In this document: positions 9,388 through 17,237 of the stretch, piece after piece
How positions within the stretch are numbered: position 1 is the stretch's first letter
How the letters are laid out: each line of letters starts with the position of its first letter
Source of the DNA: Nocardioides plantarum
Lineage (GTDB): Bacteria > Actinomycetota > Actinomycetes > Propionibacteriales > Nocardioidaceae
Reading direction: 5' to 3'
NCBI RefSeq assembly: GCF_006346395.1
Contig: NZ_VDMS01000001.1
Span: 1,178,001-1,242,000, forward strand
Length of the DNA stretch: 64,000 nt
Position numbers and translations under genes: made by a program
Notes under the pieces: model-generated
Seen by the model: the letters and a program-made list of their open reading frames with translations, nothing else
Database searches by the model: none
What the model was told of the DNA's origin: nothing

Positions 9388-10074
9388 TCAGAGCCGCTTC
9401 ACAAAGATGTGCTCAGCCGCCTCGGGCACGATCTCGGCGGTCTCGCCGCCGGAGCCGATCAGCACGCCCTCGTCGGTGGTGATGGCGGTGATGGTCTTGT
9501 CGGGCATCGCGCCGACGCGGCGCAGGGCGCTCATCAGCGCCTCGTCCTTCTGCATCTCCTCGGAGATCCGGCGGACCAGGACGACGGCCTCGCTGCCGGT
9601 CGCGGCCTTCGAGAGGGGCTCGACGCCGGCCATGAACTCCTCGCCCAGCTCGCTCTCGCCGAGCTCGTCGAGGCCGGGGATGGGGTTGCCGTAGGGCGAC
9701 TCGGTGGGGTGGTCGAGCAGCTCGACGAGGCGGCGCTCGACGGTCTCGGAGATGACGTGCTCCCAGCGGCAGGCCTCCTCGTGGACGAGCTCCCAGTCGA
9801 GGCCGATGACGTCGGTGAGGAGCCGCTCGGCGAGTCGGTGCTTGCGCATCACGCGGGTGGCCAGGCGGCGACCGTCGTCGGTGAGCTCGAGGTGGCGGTC
9901 GCCCTCGACGGTCAGCAGGCCGTCGCGCTCCATGCGGGCCACGGTCTGCGAGACCGTCGGGCCGCTCTGGTGCAGGCGCTCGGCGATCCGGGCCCGCAGA
10001 GGCACGATGCCTTCCTCGACGAGCTCGTAGACGGTCCGCAGATACATCTCGGTGGTGTCGATGAGGTCGCTCAC
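9388..10074 (-). CDS. ideR: Iron-dependent regulator IdeR/DtxR
   Basis: 228 aa from GTG 10074, giving the conserved opening VSDLIDTTEMYLRTVYELVEE. Residues 5-70 are the winged helix (SGPTVSQTVARMERDGLL), 75-140 the metal/dimer domain with MRKHRLAERLL and VHEEACRWEHV; the Cys in ACRWEH indicates an Fe2+-responsive DtxR/IdeR rather than an Mn2+-responsive MntR. An SH3-like C-terminal domain follows, as in full-length IdeR. With Fe2+ it represses siderophore and iron-uptake genes and activates iron storage. It is monocistronic and divergent from the photolyase gene with a 67-bp intergenic region. Confidence 0.92.
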   Translation of the reverse strand: MSDLIDTTEMYLRTVYELVEEGIVPLRARIAERLHQSGPTVSQTVARMERDGLLTVEGDRHLELTDDGRRLATRVMRKHRLAERLLTDVIGLDWELVHEEACRWEHVISETVERRLVELLDHPTESPYGNPIPGLDELGESELGEEFMAGVEPLSKAATGSEAVVLVRRISEEMQKDEALMSALRRVGAMPDKTITAITTDEGVLIGSGGETAEIVPEAAEHIFVKRL

Positions 10075-10141
10075 GTGCCTAGTCTGACGCATCTCCGACG
10101 GGGTGGGTACGCAGGCGGTCCCCGCTGGCACAGTCGGGCAG

Positions 10142-11470
10142 ATGACGTCCGTGATGTGGTTCCGCCGCGACCTGCGCAGCGCCGACAACCCGGCGCTCCT
10201 CGCGGCCCTCGCCGACGGGCCGACCCTGCCGCTGTTCGTCCTCGACCCGGCCCTGTGGGACCCCGCCGGGCCGTCGCGCCGCGCCTACCTCGTCGCGAGC
10301 CTGCGCGCGCTGCGGCGCGACGTCCCGGTCTCGGTCCTCCAGGGCGATCCCGTACGCCGCGTGGTCGAGGCCGCGCAGGAGGTCGGCGCCACCAGCGTCC
10401 ACATCGCCGCCGACTTCGGCCCGCACGGCCGCGAGCGCGACGCCGCCGTCGAGCAGGCGCTGCGCGACGCCGGCGTCGAGCTGGTCCGCACGAGCTCGCC
10501 GTACGCCGTCGCTCCCGACCGGGTCAAGAACGGCAGCGCCCAGCCCTACAAGGTCTTCACGCCGTTCTCGAAGGCCTGGGGCGAGCACGGGTGGCGCGCG
10601 CCGGCGGGCGCGCTGCCGTCCGACGCGCGCTGGCGCCACCTCAAGGAGACCGTCGACCTGCCCGACGTCGAGCTGCCCGAGGGCCTCGAGCTGCCCGAGG
10701 CCGGCGAGGCCGCGGCGATCGACGCCTGGCACGACTTTGCCGACCGGCTCGCCGACTACGACGAGGCCCGCAACCTGCCCGGCGTACCGGGCACCTCGCG
10801 GATGAGCCACCACCTGAAGTGGGGCGAGATCCACCCGCGCACGATCCTCGCGGACCTCGGCGGCCCCCGGGGCAAGGGCCCGGCGACCTATCGCACCGAG
10901 ATCGCCTGGCGCGACTTCTACGCCGACGTCCTCTTCCAGCGCCCCGACTCCGCCCGCGACTACTACCGGCCCGAGTTCGCCTCCATGCAGTACGACGACC
11001 CGGGCGCCGACCTCGACGCCTGGAAGGAGGGGCGCACCGGCTTCCCGATCGTCGACGCCGGGATGCGTCAGCTCCTGGCCACCGGGTGGGTGCACAACCG
11101 GCTGCGGATGATCGTGGCCAGCTTCCTGGTCAAGGACCTCCACGTCGAGTGGCAGCACGGCGCGAGGCACTTCATGCACTGGCTCGTCGACGGCGACCTC
11201 GCCTCCAACCAGCACGGCTGGCAGTGGACCGCCGGCAGCGGCACCGACGCCTCGCCCTACTTCCGCGTCTTCAACCCCACCAGCCAGGGGCGCAAGTTCG
11301 ACCCGGCCGCCGACTACATCAAGCGGTGGGTCCCCGAGCTCGCCGACGTCGCCGACCCCCACGAGCCCAGCGCCGACGACCGCGACCGCGTCGGCTACCC
11401 CGCCCCCATCGTCGACCACCAGGCCGAGCGCCGGGAGGCCCTCGACCGCTATGAGGCCATCAAGTCCTGA
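10142..11470 (+). CDS. phr: Deoxyribodipyrimidine photolyase
   Basis: 442 aa from ATG 10142 (MTSVMWFRRDLRSADNPAL). N-terminal alpha/beta antenna-chromophore domain (1-130), then the helical FAD domain with WRDFYADVLFQRP, TGWVHNRLRMIVASF and WQWTAGSGTDASPYFR, the class I CPD photolyase/cryptochrome signature. The conserved Trp residues for photoreduction lie in that region. The enzyme repairs UV-induced cyclobutane pyrimidine dimers using visible light. A single gene with an interspersed repeat directly after it. Confidence 0.93.
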   Translation: MTSVMWFRRDLRSADNPALLAALADGPTLPLFVLDPALWDPAGPSRRAYLVASLRALRRDVPVSVLQGDPVRRVVEAAQEVGATSVHIAADFGPHGRERDAAVEQALRDAGVELVRTSSPYAVAPDRVKNGSAQPYKVFTPFSKAWGEHGWRAPAGALPSDARWRHLKETVDLPDVELPEGLELPEAGEAAAIDAWHDFADRLADYDEARNLPGVPGTSRMSHHLKWGEIHPRTILADLGGPRGKGPATYRTEIAWRDFYADVLFQRPDSARDYYRPEFASMQYDDPGADLDAWKEGRTGFPIVDAGMRQLLATGWVHNRLRMIVASFLVKDLHVEWQHGARHFMHWLVDGDLASNQHGWQWTAGSGTDASPYFRVFNPTSQGRKFDPAADYIKRWVPELADVADPHEPSADDRDRVGYPAPIVDHQAERREALDRYEAIKS

Positions 11471-11472
11471 CG

Positions 11473-11566
11473 GTGGGTCTCGAGACGGTTGCTAGCGCAA
11501 CCTCCTCGACCAGGGTGGGTCACGGTGGTCGAGGAAGGCGCGCTAGCGCCTGTCTCGAGACCACCC
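11473..11566. repeat. Inverted interspersed repeat (GGTCTCGAGAC...CTCGACC family)
   Basis: Two copies of one repeat face each other. The left copy reads GGTGGGTCTCGAGACGG, then a small hairpin GGTTGCTAGCGCAACC, then TCCTCGACC; the right copy is its near reverse complement with the hairpin GGCGCGCTAGCGCC and ending GTCTCGAGACCACCC. Related pieces (GGTCTCGACAAGCTCGACC) begin the tandem array at 26886. It lies between the photolyase and the next gene and can form a long stem, so it may act as a terminator as well as being a dispersed repeat. Confidence 0.75.
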
Positions 11567-11579
11567 GCCGGCCGCTAGC

Positions 11580-12332
11580 GTGACGACCGTGGCCGACACG
11601 CTCGCTCCCCTGACCATCCCGCCCCGCTTCCGCGGGCCGACCTCGTCGGGCAACGGCGGGTGGACCGCCGGGGCGCTGGCGTCCTACCTGGCCCCCGGTC
11701 CGGTGCGGGTGATGCTGCGGGTCCCGCCGCCGCTCGACGTACCGCTGACGGTCGAGACCGTGACCGACGAGCGCGGCCACGACGGCGCCCGCGCGCTGCG
11801 CGACGACGTCCTGGTGGCCGAGGCTGCCCCCGCGGAGGCCGACGTGCCCCGGGTGGAGGCGGTCGGCGCGGACACCGCGCGGGCCGCCGGGGCGTCGTAC
11901 GCCGGGCACCGCTTCCACCCCTTCCCGTCCTGCTTCGCGTGCGGCACCGACCGCGGGGAGGGTGACGGGCTGCGGATCTTCCCCGGCCGCGTCGCCGACG
12001 ACGCCGAGGACCGGGTCCGGGTGGCCGCGACCTGGACCCCCGACCCGAGCCTCGGCGGCGACGCGGCCTCGTTGGCCGTCACCTGGGCCGCCCTCGACTG
12101 CATCGGCGGCTGGGCCGGCGACCTCGAGGAGCGGCTGATGGTGCTCGGCTCGATGACCGCCCAGGTCCGCGACCTGCCGCGCGTCGGCGAGGAGCACGTC
12201 GTGGTGGGCGGGGCCCGCGGGTCGAGCGGACGCCGTACGTTCACCGCTGCCAGCCTGTACGCCGCCGACGGGCGCCTGCTCGGCTCGGCCGAGCACGTCT
12301 GGTTCGCCGTGTCGCCGGAGGACTTCTCGTGA
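11580..12332 (+). CDS. Thioesterase-superfamily (double hotdog-like) protein
   Basis: 250 aa from GTG 11580 (GTG 11589 is possible). The N-terminal half has NGGWTAGALASYLAPGPVRV, similar to acyl-CoA thioesterase-like hotdog domains; the middle contains FPSCFACGTDRGEGDGLRI, and the second half AALDCIGGWAG and LLGSAEHVWF, giving two apparent hotdog halves. Probably an acyl-CoA thioester hydrolase or a non-catalytic relative; substrate unknown. Its TGA overlaps the GTG of the GH13 gene (GTGA), so the two are co-translated, though I see no metabolic link. Confidence 0.6.
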   Translation: MTTVADTLAPLTIPPRFRGPTSSGNGGWTAGALASYLAPGPVRVMLRVPPPLDVPLTVETVTDERGHDGARALRDDVLVAEAAPAEADVPRVEAVGADTARAAGASYAGHRFHPFPSCFACGTDRGEGDGLRIFPGRVADDAEDRVRVAATWTPDPSLGGDAASLAVTWAALDCIGGWAGDLEERLMVLGSMTAQVRDLPRVGEEHVVVGGARGSSGRRTFTAASLYAADGRLLGSAEHVWFAVSPEDFS

Positions 12333-13951
12333 GCGCCCGCGAGTGGTGGCGCGACGCCGTCGTCTACCAGGTCTACGTGCGCAGCTTCGCCTCGTCCGGC
12401 GAGCGCGGCGGCGGGCCTGGCGTCGGCGACCTGCCCGGCATCACCAGCCGCCTGCCCTACCTGCGCGACCTCGGGGTCGACGCGGTGTGGATCACGCCGT
12501 TCTACACCTCGCCGCAGCACGACCACGGCTACGACGTCGCCGACTACCGCGACGTCGACCGGCTGTTCGGCACCCTCGACGACGCGGACCGCCTCCTCGC
12601 CACCGCCCACGAGCTGGGGCTCAGGCTGATCGTCGACCTGGTGCCCAACCACACCTCGAGCGACCACGTGTGGTTCCAGGCCGCCCTGGCCGCGGCGCCG
12701 GGCAGCCCCGAGCGCGCCCGCTACCTGTTCCGTGACGGCAAGGACGGCGCCGAGGGGCCGGGCAGCGAGCCGCCCAACAACTGGCAGTCGGTGTTCGGCG
12801 GACCCGCCTGGACCCGCGTGATCGACGACGGCCGGCCGGGCCAGTGGTACCTCCACCTCTTCGACTCCTCCCAGCCCGACCTCGACTGGCGCAACCCCGA
12901 GATCGGCGACATGTTCGAGTCGGTGCTGCGGTTCTGGCTCGACCGTGGGGTCGACGGGTTCCGGGTCGACGTCGCCCACGGGCTGCTCAAGGTCGAGTCG
13001 CTGCCCGACCAACAGCAGGTGCTGCCGCCGCCCGGGCCGGACTCCCCGCCGGCCAGCATGGTCGAGCGCACCCAGGACGACGAGCCGATGTGGGACCAGC
13101 CCGAGGTCCACGACGTCTACCGACGCTGGCACCGCGTGCTCGCCGAGTACTCCACCGACGGGGCAGCCGGGGCCGACCGGATGGCGGTGGCCGAGGCCTG
13201 GACCCGCACCCCGGAGTCCATGGCGCGCTACGTGCGGCCCGACGAGCTGCAGCAGGCGTTCAACTTCGGCTGGCTGCTCGCCCCCTGGTCGGCGACGTCG
13301 TTCGGCGACGTCGTGACCGGCACGTTCGCCGCGCTCGACCCGGTCGGCGCCACCCCGACCTGGGTGCTCAGCAACCACGACGTCGTGCGCCACGTCACCC
13401 GGTACGGCGGTGGCGCGCAAGGCCTGGCCCGGGCGCGGGCCGCGACCCTGACCATGCTGGGCCTGCCGGGCTCGTCGTACCTGTTCCAGGGCGAGGAGCT
13501 CGGCCTCGAGGAGGTCGACGTCGCGCCACAGGACCGGCAGGACCCGTCCTGGTTCCGCACCGGCGAGGTCGGCCGCGACGGCTGTCGGGTGCCCGTGCCG
13601 TGGTCGGGCGACGCGCCGCCGTACGGCTTCGGTCCGGGCGACACCCAGCCCTGGATCCCGCAGCCCACCGACTGGGCGCCGCTCACCGTCGCGGCGCAGA
13701 CGGGGGTCGACGGCTCGACGCTCGAGCTCTACCGCGCGGCGCTGACCGCCCGCCGCGGGCTGCCGCCGGCCACGTCGGTGGAGGTGCACGTCGACGGCGA
13801 CGTGCTGCTGATCGAGCGGGGCGAGGTCACCATCGCCCTCAACTGCGGGACCGCTGACACCACCCTGCCCGCCGGTGACGTGCTGCTGGCCAGCGGACCC
13901 TGCGGCGACACGCTGCCACCGGACACGGCGGTGTGGGTCAGACGGCGTTGA
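12329..13951 (+). CDS. GH13 alpha-glucosidase
   Basis: 540 aa from GTG 12329. All four GH13 regions are present: DLVPNHTS (103-110), GFRVDVAHG (210-218, nucleophile D214), VAEAW (acid/base E289) and LSNHDVVRH (D351). The sequence QSVFGGPAW and QPDLDWRNPEI agree with the oligo-1,6-glucosidase/alpha-glucosidase/trehalose-hydrolase subgroups and with Streptomyces AglA-type enzymes. No signal peptide, so it acts on imported alpha-glucosides in the cytosol. The stop codon falls inside a 21-bp repeat that recurs at the end of the marR-like gene at 14880. Confidence 0.9.
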   Translation: MSAREWWRDAVVYQVYVRSFASSGERGGGPGVGDLPGITSRLPYLRDLGVDAVWITPFYTSPQHDHGYDVADYRDVDRLFGTLDDADRLLATAHELGLRLIVDLVPNHTSSDHVWFQAALAAAPGSPERARYLFRDGKDGAEGPGSEPPNNWQSVFGGPAWTRVIDDGRPGQWYLHLFDSSQPDLDWRNPEIGDMFESVLRFWLDRGVDGFRVDVAHGLLKVESLPDQQQVLPPPGPDSPPASMVERTQDDEPMWDQPEVHDVYRRWHRVLAEYSTDGAAGADRMAVAEAWTRTPESMARYVRPDELQQAFNFGWLLAPWSATSFGDVVTGTFAALDPVGATPTWVLSNHDVVRHVTRYGGGAQGLARARAATLTMLGLPGSSYLFQGEELGLEEVDVAPQDRQDPSWFRTGEVGRDGCRVPVPWSGDAPPYGFGPGDTQPWIPQPTDWAPLTVAAQTGVDGSTLELYRAALTARRGLPPATSVEVHVDGDVLLIERGEVTIALNCGTADTTLPAGDVLLASGPCGDTLPPDTAVWVRRR

Positions 13952-13957
13952 GCGCCG
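13937..13957. repeat. Left copy of 21-bp direct repeat
   Basis: Exact 21-bp match to 14880-14900; core TCAGACGGCGTTGAGCGCC. This copy encodes the last codons and TGA of the GH13 gene. The match in the other copy encodes, on the opposite strand, the last codons of the MarR gene. The two copies bracket a 922-bp accessory segment. Confidence 0.85.
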
Positions 13958-14012
13958 GGACAGAGGCTGTCTGAACGTCCGACAGCCATCCCGGCACCGC
14001 CAGTCCTGTCCC

Positions 14013-14447
14013 CTACTCGGCGTCGACCGCCTCCCAGTCGCTCTCGAACTCGTCGTTGGTCATCAGATGACCGTCGCGGCCGTACCTGTACTTGCCGACC
14101 ATCCGACCTCGCCAGCACTCCTTGGGACCCAGCGGATATCGGTTGGCTTCGTCGTTCTCCTGGTCGAGCTCCTCTTGGGCGTACTCGTCTCCTACGACCG
14201 AGACGATGATCTCCGCGACGGACAGTCCGTCGACCTTCCCGCTGACCCTGCGAACGTAGACGTTGGCCGGGTTGAACCCGTGCACGTCGGAGACCACGAG
14301 GTCTCCGACGGCAATCGAGTGGTTCTCGTAGCCGATCTGGCCGACATACTCCGCGGGGTAGCGGATCAGACTCGGATACGTCCACGGTCGCGGGTCGTCA
14401 GTCGACGTCGCGAGCGTCAACCGCTCGGCAATCCACGCCGCAAGCAC
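14013..14447 (-). CDS. Hypothetical protein, possibly C-terminal part of a frameshifted gene
   Basis: 144 aa from GTG 14447. The sequence is protein-like and less GC-rich than its neighbours, with a hydrophilic acidic C-terminus (DEYAQEELDQENDEANRYPL, MTNDEFESDWEAVDAE) and no membrane span. I do not recognise a family. In the same frame the chain extends upstream without a start codon (AVEAAAAGGIPLPVLAAWIA) to a TGA near 14506, while a 29-codon ORF in another frame ends at 14488; the two may be one gene broken by a frameshift. It lies within the segment bounded by the 21-bp repeats. Confidence 0.5.
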   Translation of the reverse strand: MLAAWIAERLTLATSTDDPRPWTYPSLIRYPAEYVGQIGYENHSIAVGDLVVSDVHGFNPANVYVRRVSGKVDGLSVAEIIVSVVGDEYAQEELDQENDEANRYPLGPKECWRGRMVGKYRYGRDGHLMTNDEFESDWEAVDAE

Positions 14448-14487
14448 CGGGAGGGGAATCCCGCCGGCTGCCGCGGCTTCGACGGCA

Positions 14488-14577
14488 TCAGAGGTCTCTC
14501 ACGAGATCCGTGCGCATCGCCTCGACGGCCGCATCGAAGAAGTCAACGAGCGTGAGGTAGTTGGTCTCACCGCTCAC
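14488..14577 (-). CDS. Small ORF, possible N-terminal piece of the gene at 14013
   Basis: 29 codons starting GTG 14577, reading VSGETNYLTLVDFFDAAVEA then MRTDLVRDL. It looks like the opening helix of a real protein and starts 16 nt after the stop of the upstream 67-aa ORF. It ends just where the downstream reading frame (14013-14447) becomes open, which suggests a frameshifted single gene. Alternatively it is a chance ORF. Confidence 0.3.
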   Translation of the reverse strand: MSGETNYLTLVDFFDAAVEAMRTDLVRDL

Positions 14578-14592
14578 GATGGCGTGCCTTGC

Positions 14593-14796
14593 TCAACGCG
14601 CCAGTCGATCGAGGGCATGCCGGTTGCGCTCTGCCGCCCGACGAAGGAGCTCACGGACGGCGTCGCGGCTGTCATCCCCCTCACGGCGGCCCGCCGTGGT
14701 CTGGGCGATGAGGGTCTGCTCGTCCTGGACCACCGACTTGTCGCCGTGGGGCGACCGCTGGGTCACGTCGGCGGGCGGGACCGCGGGAGAACTCAT
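14593..14796 (-). CDS. Small hypothetical protein
   Basis: 67 aa from ATG 14796. Hydrophilic; the second half (RREGDDSRDAVRELLRRAAE then RNRHALDRLAR) should form an amphipathic basic helix. There are no cysteines or membrane segments and I do not recognise it. It is followed closely by the small ORF at 14488 and the ORF at 14013 on the same strand, suggesting a short operon carried by the segment between the 21-bp repeats. Confidence 0.45.
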   Translation of the reverse strand: MSSPAVPPADVTQRSPHGDKSVVQDEQTLIAQTTAGRREGDDSRDAVRELLRRAAERNRHALDRLAR

Positions 14797-14879
14797 GAGG
14801 TCATGGTCTCACTCGATCGGCAGCCACCACAGCAGTTGCGCTGCGCCTGTGCACAACCCGGGTCGAGACCGCGACCGAC

Positions 14880-14900
14880 GTCAGACGGCGTTGAGCGCCG
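14880..14900. repeat. Right copy of 21-bp direct repeat
   Basis: Identical to 13937-13957. Here it encodes, on the minus strand, the C-terminal ALNAV and stop of the MarR regulator. If the segment between the copies is removed and one copy kept, the GH13 and MarR genes become convergent with overlapping ends. Confidence 0.85.
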
Positions 14901-15321
14901 CGTTGTAACGACCCAGCTCGGACACGAACGACGTCAGCTCGTCATCGGACCACTCCGAGAGCTTCTCGCCGAGCTGCTTCTGTCGGTGCTCGACGACGTC
15001 GGCCAGCCGGGTGTGGCCCTCGTCGGTGACCGACAGCAGCGTGGCGCGGGCGTCGGCGGGGTCCTTGGCGTGGGTCAGCAGGCCGAGCTCGACGAGGTGC
15101 TTGACCTGACGGCTCACCGCACCCTTGTCGACGTCGAACAGCTCGGAGATCGCCGAGGCGCGCACGGGCTCGCCCTGGGCGATCGTGGTGAGGATGAGGT
15201 AGGACGCGGGCTGCAGGTCGGGGTGGACCAGGCGGGCGCGGTCGCCGATCACCCGGCGTACGCGTCGGATGAGCACGCCCACCTCGGTCTCGAGGTCACG
15301 CAACGTGTCGGTCCGACTCAT
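14881..15321 (-). CDS. MarR-family transcriptional regulator
   Basis: 146 aa. Winged-helix core at about 35-105 (ASYLILTTIAQGEPVRASAI, SELFDVDKGAVSRQVKHLVE, DPADARATLLSVTDEG), flanked by dimerisation helices. Family members repress drug-efflux operons and let go on binding small aromatic ligands. Its ATG overlaps the TGA of the upstream MFS gene, so exporter and regulator are made from one transcript, and it probably represses that operon. That transcript also carries a leader-peptide attenuator (17026-17205). Confidence 0.92.
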   Translation of the reverse strand: MSRTDTLRDLETEVGVLIRRVRRVIGDRARLVHPDLQPASYLILTTIAQGEPVRASAISELFDVDKGAVSRQVKHLVELGLLTHAKDPADARATLLSVTDEGHTRLADVVEHRQKQLGEKLSEWSDDELTSFVSELGRYNAALNAV

Positions 15322-16925
15322 CGCAGCTTCGCCGCCGGGACGGGCACGGTCGCCCCGGTCTCGACGGGCTCGCCCACGAGCTCGTCACGGTCGTCGACGG
15401 TGGTCCGCAGGGGGACCTCCTTGATGAAGAGCACAGACACGAGGGCAAGGATCGCAAACGGCACGGAGATCAGGAAGATGTGTCCGATGGCTGTGCCGAA
15501 CGCGTGCTCGTAGAGGTCGCGGACCGGGGCCGGCAGCGCCTTGAGGTCGGGGATCGAGCTGCTCTGGTGGCTGGTCTCGGTGATGCCCATCGCGGACAGG
15601 CCGGAGCGCACCTTGTCGGCCACCTGGGTGGACAGCACGGCGCCCAGCGCCGAGACGCCGATCGACCCGCCGAGCGAGCGGAAGAACGCCACGACCGAGC
15701 TGGCGGCACCCATGTCCTCGAGCTTGGTGTTGTTCTGGACCGCCAGGACGAGGTTCTGCATCGTGGCGCCCAGGCCGATGCCGACCAGGGCCATGAAGAG
15801 GGCGACGACGACGAGCGGGGTGTCGGCGTCGATCGTGCCGAGGAGCGCGAGGCCGACCACGACGAACACGAGGCCGCCGACGAGCCAGCGCTTCCACACG
15901 CCGGTGGCGCTGATGATCCGACCGCTGACGATGCTCGAGACCAGGAGTCCGCCGACCATGGCGATCGACATCAGGCCGGCCTCGGTCGGGCTCATCCCCC
16001 GGGCGAGCTGGAAGTACTGGCTGAGGTAGACGGTGGCGCCGAACATCGCGATGCCGACCATGACCGAGGCGGTGGTGGCCAGGGCGGTGGTGCGGTCGCG
16101 GAAGAGGCGCAGCGGGATGACGGGCTCGATGGCGACCTTCGCCTCGACGTACAGCGCGGCGGCGATGGTGAGCACGCCGGCGGTGACCAGGATCGCGGTC
16201 GTGGTGGAGGCCCAGGCGAACGAGGAGCCGGCGAGGGAGACCCAGATGAGCAGCAGGCTGACGCCACCGATGATGAGCGTCGCGCCGAGGAAGTCGATGT
16301 GCACCTCGCGCTTGACGACCGGCAGGTGCAGCTTGCGCTGCAGGACGAAGAACGCGGCCAGGGCGAACGGCATCCCGACGAAGAAGCAGCCGCGCCAGCC
16401 GAGCGGGCTGTCGACGACGAGTCCGCCGATGAGCGGGCCGGAGACGGTCGCGAGGCCGAAGACAGCGCCGATGTAGCCGGAGTAGCGGCCGCGCTCGCGC
16501 GGGGAGACCATCGAGGCGATGACGACCTGGACCAGCGCGGTGAGGCCGCCGACGCCGAGGCCCTGGACGACACGACCGCCGATGAGGACGCCCATGCTCG
16601 GGGCGAACGCGGCGATCAGCGACCCGATCGTGTAGATCACCAGCGCGCTCTGCACCAGGAGCTTCTTGCTGAACAGGTCGGACAGCTTGCCCCAGATCGG
16701 CGTGGTCGCCGTCATGGCCAGCAGCGTCGCGACGACCACCCACGTGTAGCCCGACTGCGACCCGTTGAGGTCGGTCACGATCCGCGGCAACGCGTTAGTG
16801 ACCACGGTGCTCGAGAGCATCGCGACGAACATCGCGAGCAGCAGCCCGCTCAGGGCCTCGAGGATCTCGCGGTGCGTCATCTGTACGGCGGGCTGGTGGG
16901 ACTCGGTCACGGTGTCTGGCTCCAT
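15318..16925 (-). CDS. MFS drug exporter, DHA2 (14-TM, EmrB/QacA) family
   Basis: 535 aa from ATG 16925; upstream in-frame codons run through the leader structures and are not plausible starts. The chain has about 14 hydrophobic helices; GGRVVQGLGVGGLTALVQVV (around residue 120) matches the motif C region of antiporter-type MFS proteins, and LSDLFSKKLLV the motif A loop. Predicted role is proton-driven export of drugs or other hydrophobic compounds. The hydrophilic C-terminal tail is short. Expression appears to be controlled twice: by the co-transcribed MarR regulator and by the upstream leader peptide and terminator. Confidence 0.9.
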   Translation of the reverse strand: MEPDTVTESHQPAVQMTHREILEALSGLLLAMFVAMLSSTVVTNALPRIVTDLNGSQSGYTWVVVATLLAMTATTPIWGKLSDLFSKKLLVQSALVIYTIGSLIAAFAPSMGVLIGGRVVQGLGVGGLTALVQVVIASMVSPRERGRYSGYIGAVFGLATVSGPLIGGLVVDSPLGWRGCFFVGMPFALAAFFVLQRKLHLPVVKREVHIDFLGATLIIGGVSLLLIWVSLAGSSFAWASTTTAILVTAGVLTIAAALYVEAKVAIEPVIPLRLFRDRTTALATTASVMVGIAMFGATVYLSQYFQLARGMSPTEAGLMSIAMVGGLLVSSIVSGRIISATGVWKRWLVGGLVFVVVGLALLGTIDADTPLVVVALFMALVGIGLGATMQNLVLAVQNNTKLEDMGAASSVVAFFRSLGGSIGVSALGAVLSTQVADKVRSGLSAMGITETSHQSSSIPDLKALPAPVRDLYEHAFGTAIGHIFLISVPFAILALVSVLFIKEVPLRTTVDDRDELVGEPVETGATVPVPAAKLR

Positions 16926-17025
16926 GGGGGATAGAAGGTTGCCGAGGTCAACCGTATTCCCCGATGGTTGACACTGGCAACCATCGTGACCTGTCTCACG
17001 GAGCCGGGGTCCGTCGACCGCACCC

Positions 17026-17100
17026 GAAAAAGGGACAACCCGCAGGCGTGGTCTCCGTGGAGACCGCCCCCGGGGACATGGTCCGGGTTCGCCTGCGGGT
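17026..17100 (-). terminator. Intrinsic terminator in the MFS leader (attenuator)
   Basis: On the minus strand ACCCGCAGGCG (17100-17090) pairs perfectly with CGCCTGCGGGT (17048-17038), followed by TGTCCC and a run of five U (17031-17027). Inside the loop is a second perfect hairpin, GGTCTCCACGGAGACC (17065-17050). It lies downstream of a 12-codon leader peptide and about 100 nt before the MFS start, so read-through should decide operon expression. Confidence 0.8.
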
Positions 17101-17123
17101 CGGGTGACTGCGGTGGATTGACC

Positions 17124-17168
17124 AGCAGCCTCGTCGGGTAGTCGGGCCCGACGTGTTGCTGGGCTGCT
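17124..17168 (-). promoter_or_regulatory. Leader stem-loops directly after the leader-peptide stop
   Basis: In the transcript AGCAGCC (17168-17162), which overlaps the leader stop codon, pairs with GGCTGCT (17130-17124), and inside it CGTCGGG (17153-17147) pairs with CCCGACG (17138-17132). A ribosome stopped near the end of the leader peptide would cover the first arm. CCCGAC also recurs just before the terminator (minus strand, around 17105), so an alternative antiterminator pairing is possible. Pairing was judged by eye. Confidence 0.65.
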
Positions 17169-17205
17169 AGTGCGCAGCCACCTCACTTGTCCTATGGGAA
17201 TGCAT
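17167..17205 (-). CDS. Leader peptide MHSHRTSEVAAH
   Basis: 12 codons, ATG 17205 to TAG 17167. A very strong Shine-Dalgarno AAAGGAGGT (17225-17217) precedes it with a slightly long spacing of 11 nt, and a good sigma-70-type promoter lies just upstream, so the transcript begins almost at the ribosome-binding site. Such short, strongly initiated ORFs ahead of a terminator are typical of ribosome-stalling or amino-acid attenuation control of resistance and efflux genes. I cannot tell which antibiotic or condition stalls it; the peptide contains three His and two Ala near its end. Confidence 0.75.
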   Translation of the reverse strand: MHSHRTSEVAAH

Positions 17206-17237
17206 TGTGTAGGACCACCTCCTTTCCGTGTACGGCG

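Noticed and set aside
17206-17226. Plus-strand GGACCACCTCCTTTC resembles the 3' end of 16S rRNA.
   Set aside because: It is simply the complement of the strong Shine-Dalgarno of the leader peptide; no rRNA sequence precedes it.
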